Positions 34,620-44,223 of a DNA stretch of 64,000 bases are shown piece after piece. Source of the stretch: Pseudomonadales bacterium (GTDB lineage Bacteria > Pseudomonadota > Gammaproteobacteria > Pseudomonadales > Pseudohongiellaceae); assembly GCA_012103535.1 (NCBI GenBank), contig WLWQ01000002.1, positions 992,001 through 1,056,000 on the forward strand, written 5' to 3'. A model generated the notes under the pieces. That model was not told where the DNA came from. It saw nothing but the letters and a program-made list of their open reading frames with translations, and did not search any database. A program made the translations under genes and the position numbers. The number at the start of each line of letters is the position of its first letter. Position 1 is the first letter of the stretch.

Positions 34620-34958
34620 TCATTGCAGCTCGTCTTGCTCTCCAGGCATTATGTGTGCTTCTAGTTGCAAGCCATTAATTCTTCTGCCCATCATTTCGAT
34701 AATTCCCTTATTTCGAATTTCCCCGGTCGAAGTGAATTCGAATTGATAGCGACGACGCAGCTGCAAGGATCCCTCCTTAGATCTAACAGGCCACAATCCT
34801 TTAAGCACCATGGTTTGATCTAACAATTGTAAGTTTCGCGCTCGGCAGTAATGAGTAATATGGTTAATGGCGAATAGTTTAATCTTGTCGCTCTGCCACC
34901 AGAATGCGACAAAGGCAATTACGACCGTAGACCAAAATATTAAGGACAGTGAAAGCAT
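34620..34958 (-). CDS. DUF3301-domain protein
   Basis: This 112-residue protein has one N-terminal membrane segment (about 3-22, followed by the 'FWWQSDKIK' boundary) and a short soluble domain with 'ARNLQLLDQTMVLKGLWPVRSKEGSLQLRRRYQFEFTSTGE'. The R-R-R-Y-x-F-E-F-x-x-x-G pattern is what I know of DUF3301. The function is unknown; in gammaproteobacteria it is a conserved housekeeping neighbour gene. It stands 56 bases upstream of the KAS III gene end, both on the minus strand. Confidence 0.8.
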   Translation of the reverse strand: MLSLSLIFWSTVVIAFVAFWWQSDKIKLFAINHITHYCRARNLQLLDQTMVLKGLWPVRSKEGSLQLRRRYQFEFTSTGEIRNKGIIEMMGRRINGLQLEAHIMPGEQDELQ

Positions 34959-35014
34959 TGCTCTCTATTTAAGCATTAAGAAGATTAGAGTCGTTCCGTC
35001 TTATGATAGGGAAT

Positions 35015-36103
35015 TTAAACTGATGCTTTATCCCGCTCTTCGTAGCGTTTGATTTGTGCTTCAATAATTTCGAGTGCAGTTTTTTCGCAGGGCGGTAAAT
35101 CCGCATCGGTTTCGGTAAGTGGAGTTACTCGATTACTCCATTTCACCAATCCAGCACTCCATGTCAGTCCGGCACCGAAAGAGGCCATGAGTACATAGTC
35201 GCCCGGTTTCACTTTCCCCTCCTCAAGAGCTTCGGTCAAAGCAACCGGAATAGTTCCAGCAGAAGTATTGCCGTACTTATGAACATTGATAAAAACTTTG
35301 TCTTCGTCTAATCCAACCTTTTTTGCCAGGGCAGACAATATACGTTTGTTGGCTTGATGCGGGACAACCAGGCCAATGTCCGAAACAGATAGTCCCCTCT
35401 GCTCCAATACAACTTCGCAGGCCTGTGCCATAGCTCTTACCGCACGTTTAAAGACTTCCTGTCCTTCAAAATTCCAATCGGCGTACAAGAAGTCATCAGT
35501 CATGCGGGAATAAGCTGACCCTAAATTAGTAATCTGGATGGCGTACTTAGCGTCTGACTCACAACCGATACTAGCCCCCAATAAGCCAGTCTCTTCGTCT
35601 GTTGCTTCGATCACTACTGCACCGCAGGCATCTCCAAATAGAACGGCAACATCGCGTCGGCTCCAGTTCATATAGTGAGAAATAAATTCTCCGCCTATGA
35701 CCAATACTTTTTTGTGTGCTCCCGTGCGAATTAAATTCGTGCCGATGTGTAGTCCGTAGAGAAATCCGGTACAGGCAGAATTGATATCGATAGCAGCTGC
35801 ACTTCGTGCACCTAGTGCATCAGCGACGATGGAGGCAGTGTTCGGGCAATAACTGTCGTTTGTGAGGCTGCCAAGAAGAATGAGATCTATTTCACCTGGA
35901 TCTAGATCAGCGGCGGCGAGAGCCCGTTTTGCGGCAACTATGGCCATGTCAGAGAAATTACAGTGGCATACCCGGCGTTCCTGAATTCCAGTTCGCGAAG
36001 TTATCCATTCATCGGTAGTGTCCATGAATGTCATCAGGTCTTTATTACTGAGAACTGCTGGAGGTACACATTTACCCCAACCAGTAATTTCTGCATGTTG
36101 CAT
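35015..36103 (-). CDS. Beta-ketoacyl-ACP synthase III-like enzyme (FabH family)
   Basis: The 362-residue thiolase-fold protein has the catalytic Cys in 'INSACTGFLYGL' (about 113), the His in 'VVPHQANKRIL' (about 250) and Asn in 'KYGNTSAGTIPVAL' (about 280). It also contains 'TRTGIQERR', the FabH-like start motif. The C-terminus carries an extra charged stretch 'IIEAQIKRYEERDKASV' absent from ordinary FabH. The start motif 'AEITGWGKCVPPAVLSN' matches the FabH-like branch in which long-chain or acyl-specific members occur. It starts fatty acid or secondary-lipid synthesis from acyl-CoA; the substrate is unknown. Confidence 0.9.
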   Translation of the reverse strand: MQHAEITGWGKCVPPAVLSNKDLMTFMDTTDEWITSRTGIQERRVCHCNFSDMAIVAAKRALAAADLDPGEIDLILLGSLTNDSYCPNTASIVADALGARSAAAIDINSACTGFLYGLHIGTNLIRTGAHKKVLVIGGEFISHYMNWSRRDVAVLFGDACGAVVIEATDEETGLLGASIGCESDAKYAIQITNLGSAYSRMTDDFLYADWNFEGQEVFKRAVRAMAQACEVVLEQRGLSVSDIGLVVPHQANKRILSALAKKVGLDEDKVFINVHKYGNTSAGTIPVALTEALEEGKVKPGDYVLMASFGAGLTWSAGLVKWSNRVTPLTETDADLPPCEKTALEIIEAQIKRYEERDKASV

Positions 36104-36397
36104 GCAATATCTCCATTAAACGGAATTTTTTCCCGATATATCCGGTTATATAAGCTATCGATCACCCGCTACAAAATGTTATAGCGGTCAATGGATAAAG
36201 TGACCGGCTGTACTTGTTAATTGCTCAAATATCTTGTTGATCTTCCCTGAAGAACTACAATCAAGACAACTGATCCGCTGTAAACGCAGTAAAATGGCGG
36301 CTTGAGCAAGAAGAATACTGTATTTTGTAAGTGCTGGATAGCCTCAGTGTTTGTGGGCAAATCGATGAATATTGCTCTGCTATGGAAGTATAAGCCG

Positions 36398-37201
36398 ATG
36401 GGAAAAATTCATTTATTAGTATTAGCAATGCTTGTGATGGCTTGTACTGCCACGCAGAAAACCTACGGCAATTTTGACCACTCTCAATGGGACGAGCTAC
36501 TTAAACAGAATGTAATAGTTATCGATGATGGGCAAGCAACCCAGGTCAATTTCGAGGGCATGCTAGCCGATCGTGAGAAGTTACAAATATATTTGAATCG
36601 AACTGCTCTGGTAGTGCGTGAAGAATTTGATACCTGGGAACTAGCCGACCAGTTAGCTTTTCTGATCAATATATATAATGCCTGGACAGTAGAGCTAATT
36701 TTGACCGAGTACCCGGATCTGAGATCGATCCGACAAATAGGTTTGTTTCCTTTCTCTGCGTGGCGCAGAAACTTTATCAACTTGTTTGGTGATCGTGTTT
36801 CTCTGGATGATGTCGAGCACGGCATGATTCGCGGCTGGGGGATTTACAATGAGCCTCGTATTCATTTTGCAGTGAATTGCGCGGCGATTGGATGCCCAGC
36901 ACTTAGAGCAGAAGCCTATACCGGCGATCGCTTGGAAGAGCAACTTGAAGACAACACGAAACTATTTCTAATGGATAGGAATCGCAATTATTTTTCAGAT
37001 GGTCAGATATATGTCTCGAGTATTTTCGACTGGTATGAAGAAGATTTCGAACAGGGTTGGAATAGCATAGACTCGGTTGCCAATTTTCTAGCAAGCTATG
37101 CAGCGGAATTAGAGATTCCTGACAATGTATTGCCGCAGCTGAAACAAGACGAACTGCGTATACGTTATCTTCGTTATGATTGGGATTTGAATCGGCACTA
37201 A
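36398..37201 (+). CDS. DUF547-domain lipoprotein
   Basis: The protein has 267 residues from ATG 36398 and a lipoprotein signal ending 'LVMAC' (Cys near residue 16). The DUF547 domain follows, with 'LADQLAFLINIYNAWTVELIL' (about 85-105), 'LDDVEHGMIRG' and 'RIHFAVNCAAIGCPALRAEAY' (about 155-180). The two Cys in 'NCAAIGCP' are typical of DUF547. The open frame reaches back to 36302, but the lipoprotein signal and spacing argue for 36398. The function is unknown. It ends 62 bases before the Sec tRNA on the same strand. Confidence 0.8.
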   Translation: MGKIHLLVLAMLVMACTATQKTYGNFDHSQWDELLKQNVIVIDDGQATQVNFEGMLADREKLQIYLNRTALVVREEFDTWELADQLAFLINIYNAWTVELILTEYPDLRSIRQIGLFPFSAWRRNFINLFGDRVSLDDVEHGMIRGWGIYNEPRIHFAVNCAAIGCPALRAEAYTGDRLEEQLEDNTKLFLMDRNRNYFSDGQIYVSSIFDWYEEDFEQGWNSIDSVANFLASYAAELEIPDNVLPQLKQDELRIRYLRYDWDLNRH

Positions 37202-37225
37202 TTAACACTATCAGTAAACTGCACG

Positions 37226-37256
37226 TTGGTTTTTAAAAAGTGTGTTGTGCTAAACT
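37226..37256 (+). promoter_or_regulatory. Possible promoter of tRNA-Sec
   Basis: TAAACT at 37251-37256 resembles a -10 box and lies 8 bases before the mature tRNA. A weak TTGGTT (37226-37231) is at 19-base spacing; 17-base spacing gives GGTTTT. The match to consensus is modest, so treat it as tentative. Confidence 0.35.
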
Positions 37257-37263
37257 CTACCGC

Positions 37264-37359
37264 GGAAGAGTATCATCCCCGGTGGGGTGCCCGGACTTCA
37301 AACTCGGTGAAGTCTGTTAATGACAGGCTTGGTGGGTTCGACTCCTGCCTCTTCCGCCA
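37264..37359 (+). tRNA. selC: Selenocysteine tRNA, anticodon TCA
   Basis: The 96-base gene runs from GGAAGAG to the encoded GCCA end. The acceptor stem GGAAGAG/CTCTTCC is complete, the anticodon loop is CTTCAAA with TCA, and the long variable arm pairs AAGTCTGT with ACAGGCTT around a small loop. The T-loop TTCGACT is standard. The D arm is CCCC-GGTG-GGGG, as in E. coli selC. The long extra arm and TCA anticodon identify the Sec tRNA, which reads UGA with SelB. The client gene is the UGSC selenoprotein at 15872-16393, and selB is at 51995. Confidence 0.95.
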
Positions 37360-37386
37360 ACTCTCTTTGCTCTCGTTACTTTCTTT

Positions 37387-38610
37387 TTACTGAGAGTAAG
37401 CTGGTAAGAGCCGATCGCTGTAATCGTTTTCCGTGATCGCCCAATGCAGTCCTGCTGCTATCAAGCCCAATACTATCCCAGCGATCCAAACACCGTTATA
37501 ACTTCCATAATTTTCGTAGAGCCAGCCCCCCAACCACACGCCGGTGAAACTACCTACTTGATGGCTAAAGAAAACGACTCCATACAAGAGCGTCATATAA
37601 CGCAAGCCAAAAAAGTGTGCGACTAAGCCAGAGGTTGGAGGAATCGTTGCCAGCCAGAGAAAGCCCATTGCTGCACTAAATGCCAGAACACTTGCTACTG
37701 AGATTGGAATGGTAAGAAAACAGGCAATGGCGATTGCTCTTCCGACATAAATAGCAGTTAGAATTTTTCGCTTCGATCTTTTCGCGCTAACGATACCTGC
37801 GTAATAGGCGCCAAAAACATTACACAGCCCGATTAAACTAATACTCCATGCGCCTATATAAGGAGACATACCCAAGTCGACGAGATAAGCGGGCATGTGC
37901 ACCGTAATAAAGGCAAGATGGAAGCCGCAAACATAAAATCCAAAGACAAGTAGAACGTAGGCCTTAACCCGAAACGCGTTCGCTACAATGCTAAACATTA
38001 AGACCGAAATCTCTGATTGTTTCTCATGCTCGGAAGGGCCGCCATGTTTCGCCAAAGGTAAAACGAACAGCGTCATCACAAATGCAGACAGCCCAAGATA
38101 TTGCAGGGCTTGAAACCAACCAAACAGGTCAACTGCAAATTGCATGAAAGGCACGACCATGAATTGCCCTATACTCCCTGCAGCCGTGCCGACTCCTAAT
38201 GCCCAGCCTTGTTTCTCTTCAGGAACTGCTCTTACAAATGCCGGCAGCACGATACCGAACGAAGTTCCTGCGATTCCGGCGCCAACTAAGAGGCCGGCAG
38301 TAGAGACGATAGCGAGCTCACTGGTAGAAAAAGCCATCGCGTACATACCAACGGCATAACAAAAAACCCCAGTTAATAGCACTTTAAGATTGCCGTATTT
38401 AGCAACCAGCCCGCCGGCGATGATAGCGAACACACCCCAGGCTAAATTTTGTACTGCCAGGGCAAGTGCCAACACATCTCTTCCCCAGCCGTTGGCATCT
38501 GGCATTGGTTGCATAAACAAACCAAAGCCAGCGCGATAACCGAATGAAAGTAAAACCAGAACGCAACCGCTGATTATTATCGGAAAATAGGCGTGTTGGT
38601 TTTTGTTCAT
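37387..38610 (-). CDS. Major facilitator superfamily transporter
   Basis: The protein has 407 residues from ATG 38610. It has about 12 hydrophobic segments and MFS elements such as 'RAGFGLFMQPMPDANGWGRDVLALALAVQNLAWGV', 'KYGNLKVLLTGVFCYAVGMY' (loop 2-3) and 'FGLRYMTLLYGVVFFSHQVGSF'. The frame continues to 38700, overlapping the start of the acyl-CoA ligase, so 38610 is preferred. The group resembles carboxylate or oxalate-type MFS permeases, but the substrate is not decided. It is divergent from the acyl-CoA ligase gene. Confidence 0.88.
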   Translation of the reverse strand: MNKNQHAYFPIIISGCVLVLLSFGYRAGFGLFMQPMPDANGWGRDVLALALAVQNLAWGVFAIIAGGLVAKYGNLKVLLTGVFCYAVGMYAMAFSTSELAIVSTAGLLVGAGIAGTSFGIVLPAFVRAVPEEKQGWALGVGTAAGSIGQFMVVPFMQFAVDLFGWFQALQYLGLSAFVMTLFVLPLAKHGGPSEHEKQSEISVLMFSIVANAFRVKAYVLLVFGFYVCGFHLAFITVHMPAYLVDLGMSPYIGAWSISLIGLCNVFGAYYAGIVSAKRSKRKILTAIYVGRAIAIACFLTIPISVASVLAFSAAMGFLWLATIPPTSGLVAHFFGLRYMTLLYGVVFFSHQVGSFTGVWLGGWLYENYGSYNGVWIAGIVLGLIAAGLHWAITENDYSDRLLPAYSQ

Positions 38611-38699
38611 TGGATTACTTGATTCTGTGAGTGATAAATGGGAAAAAGCACAGATAGCCACAAAGGGGAGCGAAGAACTCCCGTACGACGGAGTATGCA

Positions 38700-40248
38700 A
38701 TGAAGAATAATATCGGACTCCTACTAACCAAGCGAGCGATTATTAATCCTGAGCGCGAAGCTTATGTTGATTCGAGTTCTGGTTTACGCCTGACTTTTGC
38801 AGAGCTTAATAGTCGCTGTAATTGTTTGGCGAATTCATTATTGGAACTTGGAATTAAACATGGAGACCGCGTCGCTCTCGCATTAATGAACAGTGCGGAA
38901 TTTATCGAGGCCTATTTTGCAGTTGCCAAGATTGGTGGGATTGTTGTCCCCTTAAATTGGCGATTAGTTCCCGATGAGCTGGAATTTATTCTTAAAGACA
39001 GTGGATCAGAAACCTTAATCTTTGGTGAGGAATTTATAGAAACCGTGAGCGATCTTCATGGTCGTGGTGATAAAACAGACGTAAAAATCTGGATTCAAGT
39101 TGCAGAAGATAATGGCCAGAATGAATTCGCCCAAGACTATGTGCAGTTTAGAGATCGAGGCGATAGTGCTGAACCGGAAGTGGGGGCTGAAGAAGATGAT
39201 CTGCTCTATATCATGTACACCTCTGGTACTACTGGGCTTCCAAAGGGGGGTTGTCCATTCTCACAATACTTCTATCTGGGCGCTAATAACTTTTATTGCA
39301 TCAACTGATCTTCGAGATGGCGATCGTTATCTCGCTGCTCTGCCCCTGTTTCATGTCGGTTCACTTATTCCAGTAACTCTAAACATCTACTGGGGTGTAA
39401 CTAGCATAGTAATGCGGGAGTTTGTGCCGGTTCGCGCCTGGGAACTGATACAAGAAGAAAAAATCACCTGCTCACTACTTGTTCCTGCGATGTTAAATTT
39501 CATGTCTCAGGTGCCAGATATCACACAATATGATTATTCCAATCTTAGATGGATTCAAAATGGTGCTTCACCATTACCAGTCAATCTTATTCAAATCTAT
39601 GCAGACTGGAATATTGAAGTTCATCAGATTTATGGATTGACCGAAGTGTGTGGACCGGCTTGTGTAATTAATGCCGAAAACGCCCTGAAAAAACTCGGCT
39701 CTACCGGTAGGCCGTTTTTTCATACCGAGGGTAGGGTAGTAGATGAAAACGGAAATGATTGCGCGCCAGGAGAACAGGGTGAGGTTTGGATAAAAGGCAA
39801 GCACATTATGCTGGAGTACTGGAACCGACCGGATGCTACTGCCGAAACCATAACACCTGATGGCTGGCTTCGCACGGGTGATGTCGCTGCCTTTGATGAA
39901 GATGGATTTATTTATATCCAGGATCGTATTAAAGACATGATCATCTCCGGCGGTGAAAACGTTTATCCGGCAGAAATCGAGAATGTCATTCTGGCTCACT
40001 CAGGTGTTGCTGAAGTTGCGGTAATAGGTCAGCCAAGCGAGAAATGGGGTGAATCTCCTTTCGCAGTAGTTGTGAGAAAAGATGATTCAACTTCAGAAGA
40101 AGATATTATCGATCATTGTGATGGCAAGCTAGCGCGTTTTAAACTTCCAACAGGTGCTACGTTTATCGATGTTATTCCACGCAATGCCAATGGAAAGGTG
40201 TTAAAGCGCGAGTTGCGAGAACAATTTCCAGGTCCGGCTTCTGAATAA
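38700..40248 (+). CDS. Acyl-CoA synthetase (ANL superfamily), broken by one extra G
   Basis: The frame from ATG 38700 encodes about 180 residues ending in 'YTSGTTGLPKGG', then leaves the right frame and stops at 39308. In the +1 frame the protein continues '...GVVHSHNT...' and on through 'IYGLTEVCGPACV', 'GWLRTGDVAAFDEDGFIYIQDRIKDMIISGGENVYP' and the C-terminal 'NANGKVLKREL' to 40248. Removing one G from the six Gs at 39245-39250 gives one chain of about 515 residues with the full AMP-binding fold. The interruption falls inside the nucleotide loop SGTTGLPKG. Sequencing or assembly error is as likely as a real pseudogene. Confidence 0.85.
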
Positions 40249-40288
40249 TACTGGTTAGTGCTTTCAAACCGGATTAGTAAGAATTCCG

Positions 40289-41560
40289 TTATCCGAATAT
40301 TCCACGGAATATAAAAAAGAAAATAATTGAGAGCACTGCACCTACTGGAATGGTGACAATCCAACTTAGGAAAATTTTTCCCACGACTCGTAGATTTAGA
40401 GCGCCTATTCCCCTTGCCAAGCCCACTCCTAATACAGCACCAACTAGAGTATGAGTGGTTGAAACTGGAATTCCTGTTCCGGATGCGATCACTACAGTGG
40501 TCGCGGCTGCTAATTCAGCAGCAAACCCGCGACTAGGTGTTAACTCAGTTATGTTTCTACCAATAGTTGCTATGACACGATATCCCCAGGTAGCTAGTCC
40601 GGCGACAATACCGAAGGCGCCGAGCAATAATACCCACATAGGTAATGCGGATTGAGTTGCAAATGCACCTCCACTTTGTACTACACCGTTGATGGCAGCG
40701 AGAGGTCCAATGGCATTTGCTACATCGTTTGAGCCATGAGCGAATGCCATAGAGCAGGCAGTAAAAATCATCAATACACCAAATACTCGTTCTACACTTT
40801 GGAATCGATCTTCGGCGTTTGTTTCAACTTCCTTAATTCGCTTTAGCATAATCACGCCAATTGCCATAGTGAGTAAGCCAAAAACGCCTGCGAATAAGGC
40901 GCTTTGCGTGTAATTAAGTTCTAAACCAACATGCCTTAAGCCTTTCACCATAGTTACCATGGCGATTACAAACCCAACTAGAAATATGTAGAAGGGAACA
41001 TACTTTTTGGCATTGGCAAATGGATCATCTGTTGCAAGCACCAGGCGTTGCACTGTCATAAATAATCCAAATGCGATTATTCCTGAGAAAAGCGGAGAAA
41101 TTACCCAGCTTGCGACTATTGAGCCTACCTGGCCCCAAACCACAGAATCAACAGAGATGCCGACCATGGCGAATCCGATTATGGCGCCGATGATTGAGTG
41201 AGTTGTAGAAACTGGCCAGCCGTATTTAGATGCTATTACTAACCAGATCCCAGCCGCCAATAGCGAAGACATCATGCCGTAAACGAGCAGCTCTGGTCGC
41301 TCAGCGAAACCTGCAGTTTCTACATCGATTATGCTGCTACGAATGGTAGAGGTTACTTCACCTCCAGCCAACCAGGCCCCTGCGAATTCGAAAACCATCG
41401 CGATAATGATGGCCTGTTTAATGGTGATAGCACGGGCGCCAACTGAAGTACCCATAGCATTAGCAACATCATTGGCACCAACGCCCCATGCCATAAAAAA
41501 GGCGAACAAGCAGGCCAAAGCAAGCAAAATAAAGCCGTATTGGGAAATAATTTCTGACAT
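40289..41560 (-). CDS. pitA: Inorganic phosphate transporter, Pit family
   Basis: The 423-residue membrane protein contains both family signatures: 'GANDVANAMGTSVGARAITIKQA' near the N-terminus and 'FAHGSNDVANAIGPLAAI' after residue 270. Each half has the 'PVSTTHS/T' motif ('GWPVSTTHSIIGAIIGF' and 'GIPVSTTHTLVGAVLG'). About ten hydrophobic segments are visible. Pit transporters co-transport phosphate with protons as metal-phosphate complexes. The DUF47 gene upstream on the same strand is the usual partner. Confidence 0.92.
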   Translation of the reverse strand: MSEIISQYGFILLALACLFAFFMAWGVGANDVANAMGTSVGARAITIKQAIIIAMVFEFAGAWLAGGEVTSTIRSSIIDVETAGFAERPELLVYGMMSSLLAAGIWLVIASKYGWPVSTTHSIIGAIIGFAMVGISVDSVVWGQVGSIVASWVISPLFSGIIAFGLFMTVQRLVLATDDPFANAKKYVPFYIFLVGFVIAMVTMVKGLRHVGLELNYTQSALFAGVFGLLTMAIGVIMLKRIKEVETNAEDRFQSVERVFGVLMIFTACSMAFAHGSNDVANAIGPLAAINGVVQSGGAFATQSALPMWVLLLGAFGIVAGLATWGYRVIATIGRNITELTPSRGFAAELAAATTVVIASGTGIPVSTTHTLVGAVLGVGLARGIGALNLRVVGKIFLSWIVTIPVGAVLSIIFFFIFRGIFG

Positions 41561-41586
41561 TTAGATGAATACTCTTATTTTCTTTT

Positions 41587-42261
41587 TTAGTGTGCGACAA
41601 GCAATAGTAATCTGCTGCCGATCTTCTGAGAGATGTCTGATAAGTCTCCAAGCATGTCGATTATTTTGTAGTAGAACATGACTTGGATTGGAGGAAGTGA
41701 TTCTTCGATTTGAAATAGCATCGCCCGTAATGTTACCTGATGCTCATCGCTTTGATGTTCCAGCACATCGAGTTCAGCAACCAGATTTTCTACAACGGAG
41801 GATTCTTTTCCTCCGAAACCCGTTTCTAAAAGTTCATCGAGTTCATTGATAACCTTTAGTGCCTGTGCGGAGGTTTTTAAATTGATTTGATAGTAATCTT
41901 GAATTGGTTTAATTAATGATTCAGGCAAAAGCATTTTTCGGCCCAGCATCAGACCGGCAATATCTTCAGCACGATCTGCTAACTGGTCTTGAATATGAAG
42001 AAGTTCTAACAAATCGGTTCTTGCGACAGGTAGCCATAAACTTCGAGGCAAATGTAGGCGAATGTCTCGCTTCAATTCATCGGCTTCGTGTTCTGCATCA
42101 CTAATTGCTAGCTGAATTTCTTCTGCTTTCGCCCAGTCTTGATCAATGGCACAGGCAAAAAACGATTCAAGGAGCTTGACGCAGCTTTGAGCTTTTGCCA
42201 TGTGTTTCTGGATTGGACGAATAGGCGAAGGACCGAATAAGTCACCGATTGGATTCGCCAT
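41587..42261 (-). CDS. DUF47/PhoU-like protein (Pit accessory)
   Basis: The protein has 224 residues from ATG 42261 (AGGGAG box upstream). It is almost entirely helical, with 'ADELKRDIRLHLPRSLWLPVARTDLLELLHIQDQLADRAEDIAGLML' at about 70-120, the PhoU-like metal-binding helix pattern of the DUF47/TIGR00153 family. Members associate with Pit-type transporters and probably restrain phosphate uptake. It is 26 bases before pitA, which supports an operon. Confidence 0.88.
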   Translation of the reverse strand: MANPIGDLFGPSPIRPIQKHMAKAQSCVKLLESFFACAIDQDWAKAEEIQLAISDAEHEADELKRDIRLHLPRSLWLPVARTDLLELLHIQDQLADRAEDIAGLMLGRKMLLPESLIKPIQDYYQINLKTSAQALKVINELDELLETGFGGKESSVVENLVAELDVLEHQSDEHQVTLRAMLFQIEESLPPIQVMFYYKIIDMLGDLSDISQKIGSRLLLLVAH

Positions 42262-42594
42262 AATGCTATCTCCCTTGGGCATCAATGAGCACATTTAAAC
42301 ATCGTGAATTATTAAGAGCTAGTCAAAAAACTGTAATAATTGTTTTTATTTACAAATCTCAATAAATCGACGGGTATCCACAGTGAATTCTGGTAAAAGT
42401 CAACAGGGGTGGCGCGCTGATTGCGTGATTCCCCGCAATTTTACCGGCTCGGAATAAGCAACAATTGCTCAAAAAATAGTCAAAATCTTTTAAACTAAGC
42501 GGGGGTGAAATCGGGAATAGGCACTTTTGCTTCGTGCCACAACTTGCTAATGTTGCGCCTTCCAAAAATTCGGTGACGTAGGTAGTGGTATTAA
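42262..42594. other. Divergent intergenic region between DUF47/pitA and ferredoxin/CYP153
   Basis: This stretch of about 330 bases is AT-rich and holds both promoters. I see no hairpin with a U-run, no repeat and no credible small ORF. The GGTAGTGG before the ferredoxin ATG is only a weak ribosome site. Confidence 0.45.
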
Positions 42595-42915
42595 ATGGTA
42601 CAGATCTTATTTATTGACCATGATGGTTCAGAGCACAAAGTCGATGCGAAACCAGGCAGTACAGTAATGTTAGCGGCCGTTACAAACGGCGTGCCTGGTA
42701 TTGATGCAGACTGCGGTGGTAGCTGTTCTTGTGCAACCTGCCATGTTTTTGTACATGGAGAATGGTTAGAGAAGGTTGGGCAGATGAATCCGACCGAAGA
42801 GGCCATGTTGAGCCTCAGTCCTGACCGCAAAGAAAATTCTCGCCTTTCCTGTCAAATTCCAGTTACTGAAGATCTCGATGGTCTGGTGGTAACTACGCCT
42901 GAATTTCAGTTTTGA
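42595..42915 (+). CDS. 2Fe-2S ferredoxin, adrenodoxin type, partner of CYP153
   Basis: The 106-residue protein has cluster ligands Cys40, Cys46, Cys49 and Cys86 in 'DADCGGSCSCATCHVFV' and 'RLSCQIP'. An additional Cys44 lies in the loop. It is the adrenodoxin/putidaredoxin type that feeds electrons to class I bacterial P450s. The P450 gene begins 35 bases downstream on the same strand. No ferredoxin reductase is encoded in the window, so one would have to come from elsewhere in the genome. Confidence 0.9.
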   Translation: MVQILFIDHDGSEHKVDAKPGSTVMLAAVTNGVPGIDADCGGSCSCATCHVFVHGEWLEKVGQMNPTEEAMLSLSPDRKENSRLSCQIPVTEDLDGLVVTTPEFQF

Positions 42916-42950
42916 TTGAAGACCGAAAGAGCCGTCTATAGGACTATAGA

Positions 42951-44219
42951 ATGAGTGAAGTTACTGCTCAAGAGCACAAGCAAAGCAAGTGGAGTATGGT
43001 TGGCAAGGATCCCTACACCATGCCACTTGAAGATATTGATCTTTCCCATCCGGGAATATGGCAGGCAAACGAATTCTTGCCGTTTCTCGAAAGGTTAAGA
43101 AACGAGGAACCGATTCACTACTGCAAAGATTCTGCTGTGGGTCCGTACTGGTCGGTTCTGAAATATAACGACATCATGCAAGTAGAAACGAATCCTGATG
43201 TCTATTCATCCGAACCTACTATTGGCATTGTCGATACCTTCGAAGAATTGACACTGCCTAGTTTCATCGCTATGGATCGCCCAAAACATGATGAGCAACG
43301 TCGCATTGCTCAACCCGTGGTGGCTCCTGCAAACCTAAAGAATCTGGAAGTGCTAATTCGGGAAAGGGTCGGCAAGATTCTGGATGGACTGCCACTTGAA
43401 GAAGAATTTGATTGGGTGTCTTCGGTTTCAATTGAGCTCACTACTCAGATGCTTGCAACACTTTTCGATTTTCCTTTCGATGACCGCTACAAACTCACTT
43501 ACTGGTCTGATATGGCTACCTCGATTCCCGGTGGCGGCTTAGCGAATTCACAGCAAGAAAGGTTGGAAGCAATTCAAGAATGTCTGGCTTATTTCACTCG
43601 GCTGTGGAATGAGAGAGTAAACGCGGAACCAGGGTTCGATTTAGTGTCGATGCTCGCTCATGGAGAAGCGACTAGAGATATGCCGCCTGAAGAATTTTTG
43701 GGGAATCTTCTTCTGCTCATAGTAGGCGGCAATGACACTACCAGAAATTCCATCTCCGGTGGCGTGGTAGCCCTCAACGAAAATCCTGGCGAATATGAAA
43801 AACTTCGTAATGACCATTCCCTAATTCCGAATATGGTGTCAGAGATTGTTAGATGGCAAACACCACTAGCCTACATGCGTCGAACTGCTACTCAGGATAC
43901 TGATCTAAGTGGTACGCAGATTAAAGCTGGCGATAAAGTCATTATGTGGTATGTGTCAGGGAATCGAGACGAGGAAGTTATCGATCGCCCAAATGATTTC
44001 TGGATCGATCGACCGAATGCGAGGCATCACCTGTCATTTGGATTTGGTATTCACCGTTGTATGGGCAATAGACTTGCTGAAATGCAGTTGCGAATTCTCT
44101 GGGAAGAAATTGTGACGCGCTTTAATTTTGTCGAAGTAGTTGGCGAGCCGCAGCGAGTATACTCAAGTTTTATTAAGGGCTATACCTATCTTCCTGTGGT
44201 CTTGCACGGGAAAGACTAA
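42951..44219 (+). CDS. Cytochrome P450, CYP153 family
   Basis: The 422-residue P450 contains the I-helix 'GGNDTTRNSISGGVVALNENP' (about 261-281), the K-helix ExxR region near 'MVSEIVRWQTPLAYMRR', and the heme-ligand loop 'LSFGFGIHRCMGNRLAE' (about 360-375). 'GGNDTTRNS', 'FIAMDRPKHDEQRR' and 'HRCMGNRLAEMQLRILWEE' are the marks I know of CYP153 enzymes, which hydroxylate medium-chain alkanes, fatty acids or alcohols at the terminal carbon. The ferredoxin lies just upstream. The acyl-CoA ligase at 38700 could act on the oxidised product; this link is inference. Confidence 0.9.
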   Translation: MSEVTAQEHKQSKWSMVGKDPYTMPLEDIDLSHPGIWQANEFLPFLERLRNEEPIHYCKDSAVGPYWSVLKYNDIMQVETNPDVYSSEPTIGIVDTFEELTLPSFIAMDRPKHDEQRRIAQPVVAPANLKNLEVLIRERVGKILDGLPLEEEFDWVSSVSIELTTQMLATLFDFPFDDRYKLTYWSDMATSIPGGGLANSQQERLEAIQECLAYFTRLWNERVNAEPGFDLVSMLAHGEATRDMPPEEFLGNLLLLIVGGNDTTRNSISGGVVALNENPGEYEKLRNDHSLIPNMVSEIVRWQTPLAYMRRTATQDTDLSGTQIKAGDKVIMWYVSGNRDEEVIDRPNDFWIDRPNARHHLSFGFGIHRCMGNRLAEMQLRILWEEIVTRFNFVEVVGEPQRVYSSFIKGYTYLPVVLHGKD

Positions 44220-44223
44220 ATCG

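Noticed and set aside
40275..40310. ATTCCGT/ACGGAAT hairpin at the end of pitA as a terminator
   Set aside because: Part of it lies inside the pitA coding end and neither strand has a following T-run.
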